Source of the DNA: Ilyobacter_A sp963675185 | GTDB taxonomy: Bacteria; Fusobacteriota; Fusobacteriia; Fusobacteriales; Fusobacteriaceae | Length of the DNA: 64,000 bases | Assembly (NCBI GenBank): GCA_963675185.2 | Contig: CAXXOH010000002.1 | Coordinates: forward strand, 310,001 to 374,000 | Direction of reading: 5' to 3' | In this document: in pieces, positions 9,159 through 17,300 of the stretch | How the letters are laid out: each line of letters opens with the position of its first letter | How positions within the stretch are numbered: the first letter of the stretch is position 1 | Position numbers and translations under genes: made by a program | Notes under the pieces: generated by a model | The model's database searches: none | Seen by the model: the letters and a program-made list of their open reading frames with translations, nothing else | What the model was told of the DNA's origin: nothing

Positions 9159-9989
9159 ATGCTTCACGAAATATCGCCTAACTGTTTTGAACTTGGATTT
9201 GACAATAATAGGTCTGTCTCGCTGGAAGATCTAGTGCTTTGTTTTGAAGAAAACAAGATCCTGGTAAAGTCAGAGGGGGGCAAATTTTTTATACCTCAAA
9301 AAAAAGATTTTGGAGTTTTTAAGCTCGATTCTAAAAAAATATATTTAGGGGAGCTAGACGGAAACGGATGTTTCCTTGCAAATCCGTCACTGGAAATCCC
9401 TGAAGGCTTTGTATACCTAAACCCTGTCCAAATAAGACAGAAACTCGAAAAAGTGCACAAATGGGTGGTGGCTGTCGGCATACAGCTAAACAGCTGGTAC
9501 CGTGACAACAAGTTTTGCGGAAGATGCGGTGGCAAGCTATCTAAAAAACACGACGAGAGAGCTCTTCACTGTGGTGGCTGCAACAACATAATATTCCCCA
9601 AGCTTTCACCTGCGATAATAGTTGCAATTACAAAAGGGGACAGACTGCTGCTTGCAAAAAACAGGCTGCATCCCGTAAGCCATTACAGCCTCATAGCTGG
9701 GTATGTAGAAGCTGGGGAGACCGTGGAAGAAACGGTCAAGAGGGAAGTAATGGAAGAGGTCGGCATAAACGTAGAAAATATAAGGTATTATAAGAGCCAA
9801 CCTTGGCCTTTTTCCAGCTCTTTAATGATGGGATTTACGGCTGAGTGTGTAGAAGATTCAGAAATAGTACTGGACGAGAAAGAACTTTCCGACGCAGGAT
9901 GGTTCCAGGCCTCCGACCTGCCGGAAATTCCAAACAGGGACTCCATTGCAGGGGAACTAATCAGGCTATTTAGAGATGGAAAAATATAG
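9159..9989 (+). CDS. nudC: NADH pyrophosphatase (Nudix, NudC type)
   Basis: A 276-residue hydrolase expected to cleave NADH or NAD-capped RNA to nicotinamide mononucleotide and AMP. The central zinc ribbon is intact: FCGRCGGK, then HCGGC about 20 residues later. The Nudix box reads GYVEAGETVEETVKREVMEE (about residues 187-206) with all catalytic acids. The downstream SQPWPFSSSLM is the NudC-specific SQPWPFPxS motif. Start ATG lies seven bases after AAGGAG. It is a single gene followed by its own terminator, and its length is slightly above E. coli NudC (257). The assignment is secure at family level. Confidence 0.95.
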   Translation: MLHEISPNCFELGFDNNRSVSLEDLVLCFEENKILVKSEGGKFFIPQKKDFGVFKLDSKKIYLGELDGNGCFLANPSLEIPEGFVYLNPVQIRQKLEKVHKWVVAVGIQLNSWYRDNKFCGRCGGKLSKKHDERALHCGGCNNIIFPKLSPAIIVAITKGDRLLLAKNRLHPVSHYSLIAGYVEAGETVEETVKREVMEEVGINVENIRYYKSQPWPFSSSLMMGFTAECVEDSEIVLDEKELSDAGWFQASDLPEIPNRDSIAGELIRLFRDGKI

Positions 9990-10002
9990 AAGTCATAAAT
10001 CG

Positions 10003-10038
10003 AAAAACCTTCCTAATATTATGTTAGGAAGGTTTTTT
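10003..10038 (+). terminator. intrinsic terminator of nudC
   Basis: AAAAACCTTCCTAA pairs with TTAGGAAGGTTTTT around a seven-base loop, giving a fourteen-pair stem with a T-run. Confidence 0.9.
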
Positions 10039-10051
10039 TATATAGACTATA

Positions 10052-10080
10052 TAAAAAAAGCTGCCTAATAGGCAGCTTAA
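10052..10080 (-). terminator. intrinsic terminator of the cold-shock gene
   Basis: Read leftward, AAGCTGCC and GGCAGCTT form a tight stem over TATTA and run into seven T residues. It ends the csp gene eleven bases past its stop codon, back to back with the nudC terminator. Confidence 0.9.
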
Positions 10081-10090
10081 ATCAACTTGA

Positions 10091-10291
10091 TTATAAAGAT
10101 TTAATGTTAGACGCTTGAGGACCTTTTTGCCCTTGAGTCACTCCGAAAGTAACACTTTCTCCATCTTCTAAAGACTTAAATCCATCTTTTTGAATTTCAG
10201 AAAAATGTGCAAAATACTCGTTTCCATCTTCACAAGTAATAAATCCAAACCCTTTTTCTGCATTAAACCATTTAACAGTTCCTTTTAACAT
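10091..10291 (-). CDS. CspA-family cold-shock protein
   Basis: A 66-residue single-stranded nucleic-acid-binding OB-fold protein acting as an RNA chaperone. RNP1 appears as KGFGFITCEDG and RNP2 as YFAHFSEI; the start MLKGTVKWFNAEKG is the family norm. The frame stays open upstream, but the ATG at 10291 is chosen because GGAGGTATTATT precedes it and it matches the family N terminus. The upstream ~150 bases before the AT-rich promoter area are long for a leader, in line with cold-shock mRNAs. A second copy is at 62755-62955. Confidence 0.95.
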   Translation of the reverse strand: MLKGTVKWFNAEKGFGFITCEDGNEYFAHFSEIQKDGFKSLEDGESVTFGVTQGQKGPQASNIKSL

Positions 10292-10771
10292 AATAATACC
10301 TCCATAAATTTTGTATTGAAATTTAGAACAAATTTTAACTAAAATCCTTACAAAACTCATAAAGTATTGAATAAATATTTAGAAATAAATTTCATTCCGA
10401 ATCACTAAAATAAGTGTATCATAGATATTAAAAATAAGCAAGATAATTATACTAAGTGTTCCCAACTATCCGTATTTGTCCTAATTATTCAGTATGTTCA
10501 AAACCTTTACTTCTTATCAATATATAAGCCCTTATTTTAAATATTTTTTTGCCTGTGCTCCATAGTATTCCCACTGCTGGTATGCATGCCCTAAAGCCTA
10601 TAACTTTTAGCTTCTAGGCCAGAAATCACCACCCATAAAATACTCTAATTAAAGATAAAATGTACATTTAAAATCAAATTACACCTTGAAAACAGGAGAA
10701 GTAAATGCTACAAATAATATAAAGGCATAATTTAAAATCGAAAATTACAGTTTGCTATTAGGAGGAATACA
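10292..10771. other. divergent gap: csp leader region and short conserved motif
   Basis: This region holds no gene. The left part probably includes the csp 5' untranslated region. At 10617-10641 is a 25-base segment (GGCCAGAAATCACC...CATAAAAT) that recurs with few changes at 28771-28794 upstream of another gene. The rest is AT-rich with no clear promoter. Confidence 0.5.
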
Positions 10772-11926
10772 GTGAAAAAAATAACCTCGTTTAAAGTGAT
10801 GGATATATTGGAAAAAGCCCTTGAGATGGACGACGTAATACACCTAGAGATAGGTGAACCGGATTTTGATACCCCGGAGGAAATAAAGGAGGAGGGCATA
10901 AGAGCTATCCGTGAGGAAAAGATCGGGTATACCCACAGTCTCGGGATGAAAAAGCTAAGGGAAGCCGTTGCAGAGTACTACAATTCGCATTACGGCACCG
11001 GCATAAGATACGATAACGTAGTCGTCACCTCAGGTACAAGTCCGGCCCTCATACTCGGCATAGAGGCGATTTTAGAGTATAGCAGCAAAAGAGAAATCCT
11101 GGTATCCAACCCGGGATATGCGTGCTACCCTAACTTTATAAGTTTTTTAAACGGCGAACTTGTTACATATGAACTAGATTTAAAAAATGGTTTCAAACAG
11201 GATATCCAGGCTATCAAATCAAAAATTACAGACAATACGGCGGCCATCTTGATAAACAGCCCGTGCAATCCAACGGGAGTTGTCATGTCGCCTGAAGATT
11301 ACAGGGAACTCGCCGGGCTCGGTGTAACAATTATTTCCGACGAGATATACCAGGGGCTTGTCTATAAGGGAAAAAGATACGACAGCATCTTGAACTATAC
11401 CGAAAACGCCATAGTTCTGAATGGATTTTCCAAGTTGTTTGCAATGACAGGATGGAGGCTTGGGTATGTAATTGTGCCTGATAAATACCTAGACCTTACA
11501 CAAAAACTGGCTCAAAATCTATTTATCTCCCCAAACACAATTTCCCAATACGCAGCTATAGAGGCTCTTAACAACGTCAATGTGGAGAAAAAAATAGATG
11601 CCATGGTAGAGTCATACAATACAAGAAGGCTCTTTGCGCTAGATGAACTACAAAAGCAAGGATTACAGATTGCCGCTGTCCCAGAGGGGGCATACTACAT
11701 AATTATAGATGTAAGAAAGTTCACAAATAACTCCCTAAAATTTTGTTATGACCTTCTAATGAATGCCAGGGTTGCGGTCACCCCTGGAATAGATTTCGGC
11801 AGCAATCTGGAGGGATGCATACGTATATCCTACGCTACATCAATTGAAAACTTAAAAGAAGGTATTCAGAGATTGGGGAGCTATCTGAACTCTTTAAAAA
11901 ATCAGCCCCATTTCAAGGGGGTATAA
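10772..11926 (+). CDS. class I/II pyridoxal-phosphate aminotransferase
   Basis: A 384-residue aminotransferase of the aspartate aminotransferase fold (AAT_I). It transfers an amino group between an amino acid and a 2-oxo acid. Visible landmarks are EIGEPDFDTP (about 26-35), NSPCNPTG (162-169), the SDEIYQGLVY cofactor loop (189-198) and the Schiff-base lysine K221 in NGFSKLFAMTGWRLGY. A C-terminal arginine of the usual position lies in CIRISYATS. The start is GTG, six bases after TAGGAGG. The substrate (aspartate, alanine or aromatic) cannot be read. It is a single gene with a TATAAT-containing stretch just behind it belonging to the next gene. Confidence 0.92.
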   Translation: MKKITSFKVMDILEKALEMDDVIHLEIGEPDFDTPEEIKEEGIRAIREEKIGYTHSLGMKKLREAVAEYYNSHYGTGIRYDNVVVTSGTSPALILGIEAILEYSSKREILVSNPGYACYPNFISFLNGELVTYELDLKNGFKQDIQAIKSKITDNTAAILINSPCNPTGVVMSPEDYRELAGLGVTIISDEIYQGLVYKGKRYDSILNYTENAIVLNGFSKLFAMTGWRLGYVIVPDKYLDLTQKLAQNLFISPNTISQYAAIEALNNVNVEKKIDAMVESYNTRRLFALDELQKQGLQIAAVPEGAYYIIIDVRKFTNNSLKFCYDLLMNARVAVTPGIDFGSNLEGCIRISYATSIENLKEGIQRLGSYLNSLKNQPHFKGV

Positions 11927-12043
11927 ATAGGTATTTGATTAAAAAAATTTAAGTTTCCGCTTTGTTTTGTATAGTATAATATACATATGGAATGCAAGCG
12001 TAACGTTGTGTAGTTAAGTTAATAAGAATAAGGAGGAACGCAT

Positions 12044-12286
12044 ATGAAAAAGTTTTTAACTATATTGTTGCTTTTAGTTTCTGTTGCTGCTTGCGGAAAA
12101 AAAGAACAACCTCCTGTTGAGACTGAAGGAACTGAAATGACTACGGAAATGAAGGAAGAAGCTGCTGAGGTCACTGGCGCAGTTAAAGAAGGAGCTGCTG
12201 ATGTTACCGAAGCGGTTAAAGAAGAGGCTGCTGATGTTACTGATAAAATTAAGGATGCGCCTCCTGCTGAAATTCCTGGAGAATAA
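12044..12286 (+). CDS. small lipoprotein with heptad-like AxDVTxxVKEE repeats
   Basis: An 80-residue secreted protein. The signal peptide MKKFLTILLLLVSVAAC ends in a lipobox, so Cys17 is the predicted lipidated residue. The mature part has an acidic linker and three tandem 11-residue units of the type AADVTEAVKEE. These form an amphipathic helix like those in small YtxH/LEA-like envelope proteins. There is no known function. ATG is preceded by AAGGAGG. A TATAAT at 11975-11980 could be its -10 element, but no good -35 was found. It is followed at once by a terminator, so it is a one-gene unit. Confidence 0.85.
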   Translation: MKKFLTILLLLVSVAACGKKEQPPVETEGTEMTTEMKEEAAEVTGAVKEGAADVTEAVKEEAADVTDKIKDAPPAEIPGE

Positions 12287-12314
12287 AATATCTTTTGATT
12301 TCTAACAGCAATGC

Positions 12315-12343
12315 AAAAATGGCTTTTTTAAAAGCCATTTTTT
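12315..12343 (+). terminator. intrinsic terminator
   Basis: AAAAATGGCTTTT pairs with AAAAGCCATTTTT and ends in a T-run, just after the small lipoprotein gene. Confidence 0.88.
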
Positions 12344-12465
12344 GTTATATATGTCCTCTTAGCTATCAGTTCCTCCTTAAAAACAAGTAAACTAATACAA
12401 AATATATAAAAATTCTAATTGTTTTAAAGAAATAATACTGGCCTTTAGGCTACTTATGAAACCAG

Positions 12466-12494
12466 TTGATAATTTTGAAAATATATACTATAAT
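12466..12494 (+). promoter_or_regulatory. sigma-70-type promoter for the RpiB-like gene
   Basis: TTGATA (12466-12471) and TATAAT (12489-12494) are separated by exactly 17 bases. The predicted start of transcription gives a leader of about 85 bases before the ATG at 12585. Confidence 0.75.
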
Positions 12495-12584
12495 TTATAA
12501 GATGTGAACGTTTTTGAATTGTTTTGGAAATTTTTAGCTGGATGCAGTTTCGAAAACTCTATATTAATTTTAAGGAGGTCTGAA

Positions 12585-13055
12585 ATGAAAATTGCCATTG
12601 CAAGCGACCATGCCGGGTTCGCTTTAAAAGAAGAGGTAAAGACGCTTTTGGAAAAAGAAGGACACGAGGTTTTAGACTTTGGACCTAACTGTGAAGACCC
12701 TTGCGACCTGCCGGATTTTGTTTATCCTGCAACGCTAGCTGTTTCAGAAGGAAAAGCTGATCGTGGAATTTTTATAGATGGAGTAGGTTATGGGAGCGCC
12801 ATGATAGCAAATAAGGTGTACGGTGTATATGCCGCTGTCTGCCAAGACCCTTTTTGTGCAGAACTTGCCAGGTCTCACTCTAATACAAATGCTCTCTGCA
12901 TAGGGGGTAAAATAATAGGTTCTGCTATTGCCCTGAAAATCGTAGAAGTGTGGATGGAAACCCCTTTTCTAGGAGATGTTGAAAAGTATAGAAGACGTGT
13001 GGACAAGGTCACCGCAATTTCTGAAAAGCATTTAAAAAAATTATCTGATATATAA
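12585..13055 (+). CDS. RpiB/LacA/LacB-family sugar-phosphate isomerase-like protein
   Basis: A 156-residue protein of the ribose-5-phosphate isomerase B/galactose-6-phosphate isomerase fold. It starts KIAIASDHAGFALKEE like RpiB, and has ARSHSNTNALCIGGKIIG and RRVDKV at the usual places. At the position of the RpiB catalytic cysteine (ICGTG) it reads FIDGVGYG, with Asp65. LacA-type subunits have an aspartate there (from memory, VDAYG), and some RpiB proteins use another residue, so it may act on a different sugar phosphate or need a partner. ATG at 12585 is preferred over the upstream in-frame start because AAGGAGGT precedes it and the family begins here. The family is certain, the substrate is not. 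Confidence 0.85.
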   Translation: MKIAIASDHAGFALKEEVKTLLEKEGHEVLDFGPNCEDPCDLPDFVYPATLAVSEGKADRGIFIDGVGYGSAMIANKVYGVYAAVCQDPFCAELARSHSNTNALCIGGKIIGSAIALKIVEVWMETPFLGDVEKYRRRVDKVTAISEKHLKKLSDI

Positions 13056-13096
13056 AAAAAGTATCTCGTCTACAGCTGTAGACGAGATACTTTTTT
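13054..13096. terminator. strong bidirectional terminator
   Basis: AAGTATCTCGTCTACAGC and its perfect complement form a long stem with A-run and T-run on each side. It ends the RpiB-like gene. Confidence 0.93.
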
Positions 13097-13315
13097 ATCT
13101 TCTCCTAATCCAGCAATTCAAACACTCGTTCTTTACATGCTTCTTTTTCCAAAATAATTTAACTCTATTATCTAAATTCAATTCTATCAGAAACTATATT
13201 TTTTTGGCGGATTTCCTGAAAATCCGCAATGGTCACTTTAGCTTTATCTAAATAAAACACTTCAAATATAGGATAACCTTCACTTATATGTATTCTTTGC
13301 CGTCACACTAAGGAA

Positions 13316-13939
13316 TCAACGGATAAAGTTTGTCATGGTACGCGGCTTGGTTTCTGGCATTACAATTTTACCTTTAGCGTTGTCAATAACCTTTAAGAGC
13401 CATGCAATATTTCGTCCCAACTTTTCCATCACTTCCATGCCCTCGGTATCCAACTTGCATTCTCCCTTATCGAGGCCATGCACCGCTCCCCAGTAATCTG
13501 AAGTCGCCAAAGCCATCTCCATAGTATTCAAATAGGCATTTAGCTGCTGAAAGGTTTCAAGACCTCCAGAACGTCTCAATGTAGTAATAGCCGCACCAAC
13601 CTTATGATGCAGTTTGGATCCCGCTGCAAGAAATGCTCGATCAAGAAAGCACTTCATAGTACCAGCAATACCTCCGTAATATACAGGGGATGCAAGAATA
13701 ATGCCATCAGCTGCCGTCATTTTATCTATCCACTCATTTACTTGATCCTTCAGTATACAATAGCCACTTCCGGTTTCCAAACAATTATAACAGGCAATGC
13801 ATCCACGAATCGCTTCGCTACCCACTTGAATAATTTCCAGCTCAATACCTTCATTTTTAAGTTCTTTACCTATAACATCCAAGCATTGTTCGGTATTTCC
13901 ACCTTTGCGTGGGCTTCCATTAAACGCTACAACTTTCAT
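13316..13939 (-). CDS. iron-sulfur flavoprotein / NADPH-dependent FMN reductase family
   Basis: A 207-residue flavodoxin-fold redox protein. The flavin phosphate loop is NGSPRKGGNTEQ (residues 7-18). A compact cysteine set C47-x2-C50-x2-C53-x7-C61 (GCIACYNC...GYC) matches the Cx2Cx2Cx4-7C motif of archaeal and bacterial iron-sulfur flavoproteins, which bind FMN and one [4Fe-4S] cluster. ASPVYYGGIAGTMKCFLDR is the usual flavin-binding loop. It probably transfers electrons or reduces oxygen or quinones in anaerobes. It is a single leftward gene next to the distal end of the CRISPR array. The family is secure, the physiological partner unknown. Confidence 0.88.
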   Translation of the reverse strand: MKVVAFNGSPRKGGNTEQCLDVIGKELKNEGIELEIIQVGSEAIRGCIACYNCLETGSGYCILKDQVNEWIDKMTAADGIILASPVYYGGIAGTMKCFLDRAFLAAGSKLHHKVGAAITTLRRSGGLETFQQLNAYLNTMEMALATSDYWGAVHGLDKGECKLDTEGMEVMEKLGRNIAWLLKVIDNAKGKIVMPETKPRTMTNFIR

Positions 13940-14351
13940 TATATACTCTCAACTCCATTCTCATTTCATATAATATAAAATAAATCTATTCTTACATTCT
14001 AGACACTGCTAATAACTCAAATTTTTAACTTATTACTTATAAAATCTAACTGCTATTTTCCCACATTTAACCTTATTTAACTTGTGATAAAATTTCCAAT
14101 ACCAGACTGACTAAAAATTTTTCAGTTATTTAATATATATCCCTTTTAAAATACTTTGTCAACTGCAATCATACATTTTTTTACATTTAATCATGCAACA
14201 ACAATTAATTTTCAACCGTTGTTTTTAAGTATTTTAGCACTGTTTTTTACAATATATGAAAATACTGTCTACTTAATAAAAATTCAGTAAAGTATCCTGC
14301 CAAAAATTATTTTATTAAAATCAAGGGGGGTATTATATAGACGATGATATT
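13940..14351. other. AT-rich flank at the leader-distal end of the CRISPR array
   Basis: These 412 bases hold no open frame of note, no repeat copy and no cas gene. A run of six G residues lies about 20 bases before the first repeat. I see no terminator for the leftward array transcript. Confidence 0.5.
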
Positions 14352-17300
14352 ATTTACATTCCACTATGGTCTTATTAAAACCCGACCATATTACAAACAA
14401 ACCTCTCGTGATTTACATATTTACATTCCACTATGGTCTTATTAAAACTTTTGCCCTCTATTAGTTGTAGCGAATTGTATAATCTCTGAATTTACATTCC
14501 ACTATGGTCTTATTAAAACGTAACTGATGCAGAAATAAAAACACCTTTATTGACTATTTACATTCCACTATGGTCTTATTAAAACTTATTTTATTTTTAA
14601 GTGTTTTTTCATTTCCTTTATAATTTACATTCCACTATGGTCTTATTAAAACTATAGACGTAGTGCACGAATTCGGCAGCTCGCTAATGAATTTACATTC
14701 CACTATGGTCTTATTAAAACTCTACACCTAGTTTTTTAGCTGCTAATATCCTCCCAATTTACATTCCACTATGGTCTTATTAAAACTCAATTTCTTTTCT
14801 AAACTTGCTTATTTTTTTCTGTATTTACATTCCACTATGGTCTTATTAAAACTACGTTATCGTCGCCGCTTGTATTTGACTTTAACGCTATTTACATTCC
14901 ACTATGGTCTTATTAAAACTTAGAACTTCTAACCTTCGTGTATGACTTTATAAACCTATTTACATTCCACTATGGTCTTATTAAAACCTAATTATTTTTA
15001 TATCCTTTTCCCAAATAACCGAATTTACATTCCACTATGGTCTTATTAAAACATTAATTGTTCCACCTTCACCGCTGGTTGCATACATATTTACATTCCA
15101 CTATGGTCTTATTAAAACGAAGGTTAAGGAATTAGAAGCTAGAGTATTTAACATTTACATTCCACTATGGTCTTATTAAAACTTTATCATATTAAAACCT
15201 TCCCTTTTATTGAACCCTATTTACATTCCACTATGGTCTTATTAAAACGCTGAAAACCTAAAAACTATACTTTCTAAAGACTATAATTTACATTCCACTA
15301 TGGTCTTATTAAAACGAAGGAATTAGAAGAGCAGAAAAAGCTACTAGAGGAAAATTTACATTCCACTATGGTCTTATTAAAACTATCGTCATATATTTTT
15401 CTAAAAACTTGCACTACTAAATTTACATTCCACTATGGTCTTATTAAAACTATCAGAATTTTATTCTCGGATGTTGGCAAAAAATGTATTTACATTCCAC
15501 TATGGTCTTATTAAAACAACATAAGTTGGTTAAGTAATGGTAGTTCTTATATTATTTACATTCCACTATGGTCTTATTAAAACAACTTTTTGCGTCCTTT
15601 GTGCTTATAAAACTTCTTTATTTACATTCCACTATGGTCTTATTAAAACCTTTCATTTAGTATATATGTTTGTACCACTTAAACGCATTTACATTCCACT
15701 ATGGTCTTATTAAAACCTTAGAATAAGAGGAATTATACACAGTTTTGTTTTATTTACATTCCACTATGGTCTTATTAAAACGTTCAACAGGAGTTGAACG
15801 TGAATTTTGATTCTTTTATTTACATTCCACTATGGTCTTATTAAAACTCTCCTCCTAATATTGTTATTATATCGGTTATAACTCCATTTACATTCCACTA
15901 TGGTCTTATTAAAACTGAGACTTTCGAAGGACCTTTCACAACATTGAATGAAGCATTTACATTCCACTATGGTCTTATTAAAACGTTTTTCAATAATATT
16001 GCGTTGAATATTTCCTCGCAGATTTACATTCCACTATGGTCTTATTAAAACATAAATATAGTTTGTTTTTTATCCACGCATCTATTTTATTTACATTCCA
16101 CTATGGTCTTATTAAAACAGCTCCGAATCTTGTATCTGCACTAACAGCTTTTATATTTACATTCCACTATGGTCTTATTAAAACTCAAAATTACAAATAC
16201 TTGAAATATACAATTCCGAAATTTACATTCCACTATGGTCTTATTAAAACTCATACATAAGTTCTTATATGCCAGCTCCGCCTCGATTTACATTCCACTA
16301 TGGTCTTATTAAAACTATAGTAAATGCACCTCAGTTAGAAGCTTACGACAATTTACATTCCACTATGGTCTTATTAAAACTAGACTTTGTTTTTGTTAGT
16401 TTCGTTCAAAAAAACAATTTACATTCCACTATGGTCTTATTAAAACAACTAGTAGTTTCTGCTCCCCTGTCGTTTGCTATGTTATTTACATTCCACTATG
16501 GTCTTATTAAAACGATTTATTAGGGGGGTTATATGAAAACTTGTAATTGATTTACATTCCACTATGGTCTTATTAAAACAATTCTAATTTTTTCCAAGTT
16601 ATATCACCTCACCTTGATTTACATTCCACTATGGTCTTATTAAAACTGGTAAAGCAATGATGGGGCAAGTAGATGCCTTGACTATTTACATTCCACTATG
16701 GTCTTATTAAAACTACGAATTATATTTGTCCGGCGAATACGAACTAAAAGAATTTACATTCCACTATGGTCTTATTAAAACTGGAATAGATTTTGAAAGA
16801 ACGCATACGCATAGAGAAATATTTACATTCCACTATGGTCTTATTAAAACTGCTTGTTCTACTAGTTTTCTACCGTTATCGCCCATATTTACATTCCACT
16901 ATGGTCTTATTAAAACGTTCACGAAATAGCTAAGAATAACTATATAACTACCGTATTTACATTCCACTATGGTCTTATTAAAACTTAATAGGAAGAGGTA
17001 CAAGCAGAGAAGAGATATATTTACATTCCACTATGGTCTTATTAAAACTAAATCTATGCTTGATTTGTGGTCCAGCATAGAAGCATTTACATTCCACTAT
17101 GGTCTTATTAAAACTGTATTAAAGTTATAAGAACCAATCAAATCTTGTTTTATTTACATTCCACTATGGTCTTATTAAAACTCAGCAAGTAACTGTTCAG
17201 GCTATAACAAGTAAAATGCATTTACATTCCACTATGGTCTTATTAAAACTCCACTGTCAAAGGGGCCTTAGTGCTCTCTCCGACAGAATTTACATTCCAC

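Noticed and set aside
12315..12343. Possible attenuator hairpin for the RpiB-like gene
   Set aside because: It is before the TTGATA/TATAAT promoter at 12466 and so belongs to the preceding lipoprotein gene.
12504..12584. N-terminal extension of the RpiB-like gene
   Set aside because: The extension lies in the promoter leader; the family start and AAGGAGGT fit 12585.
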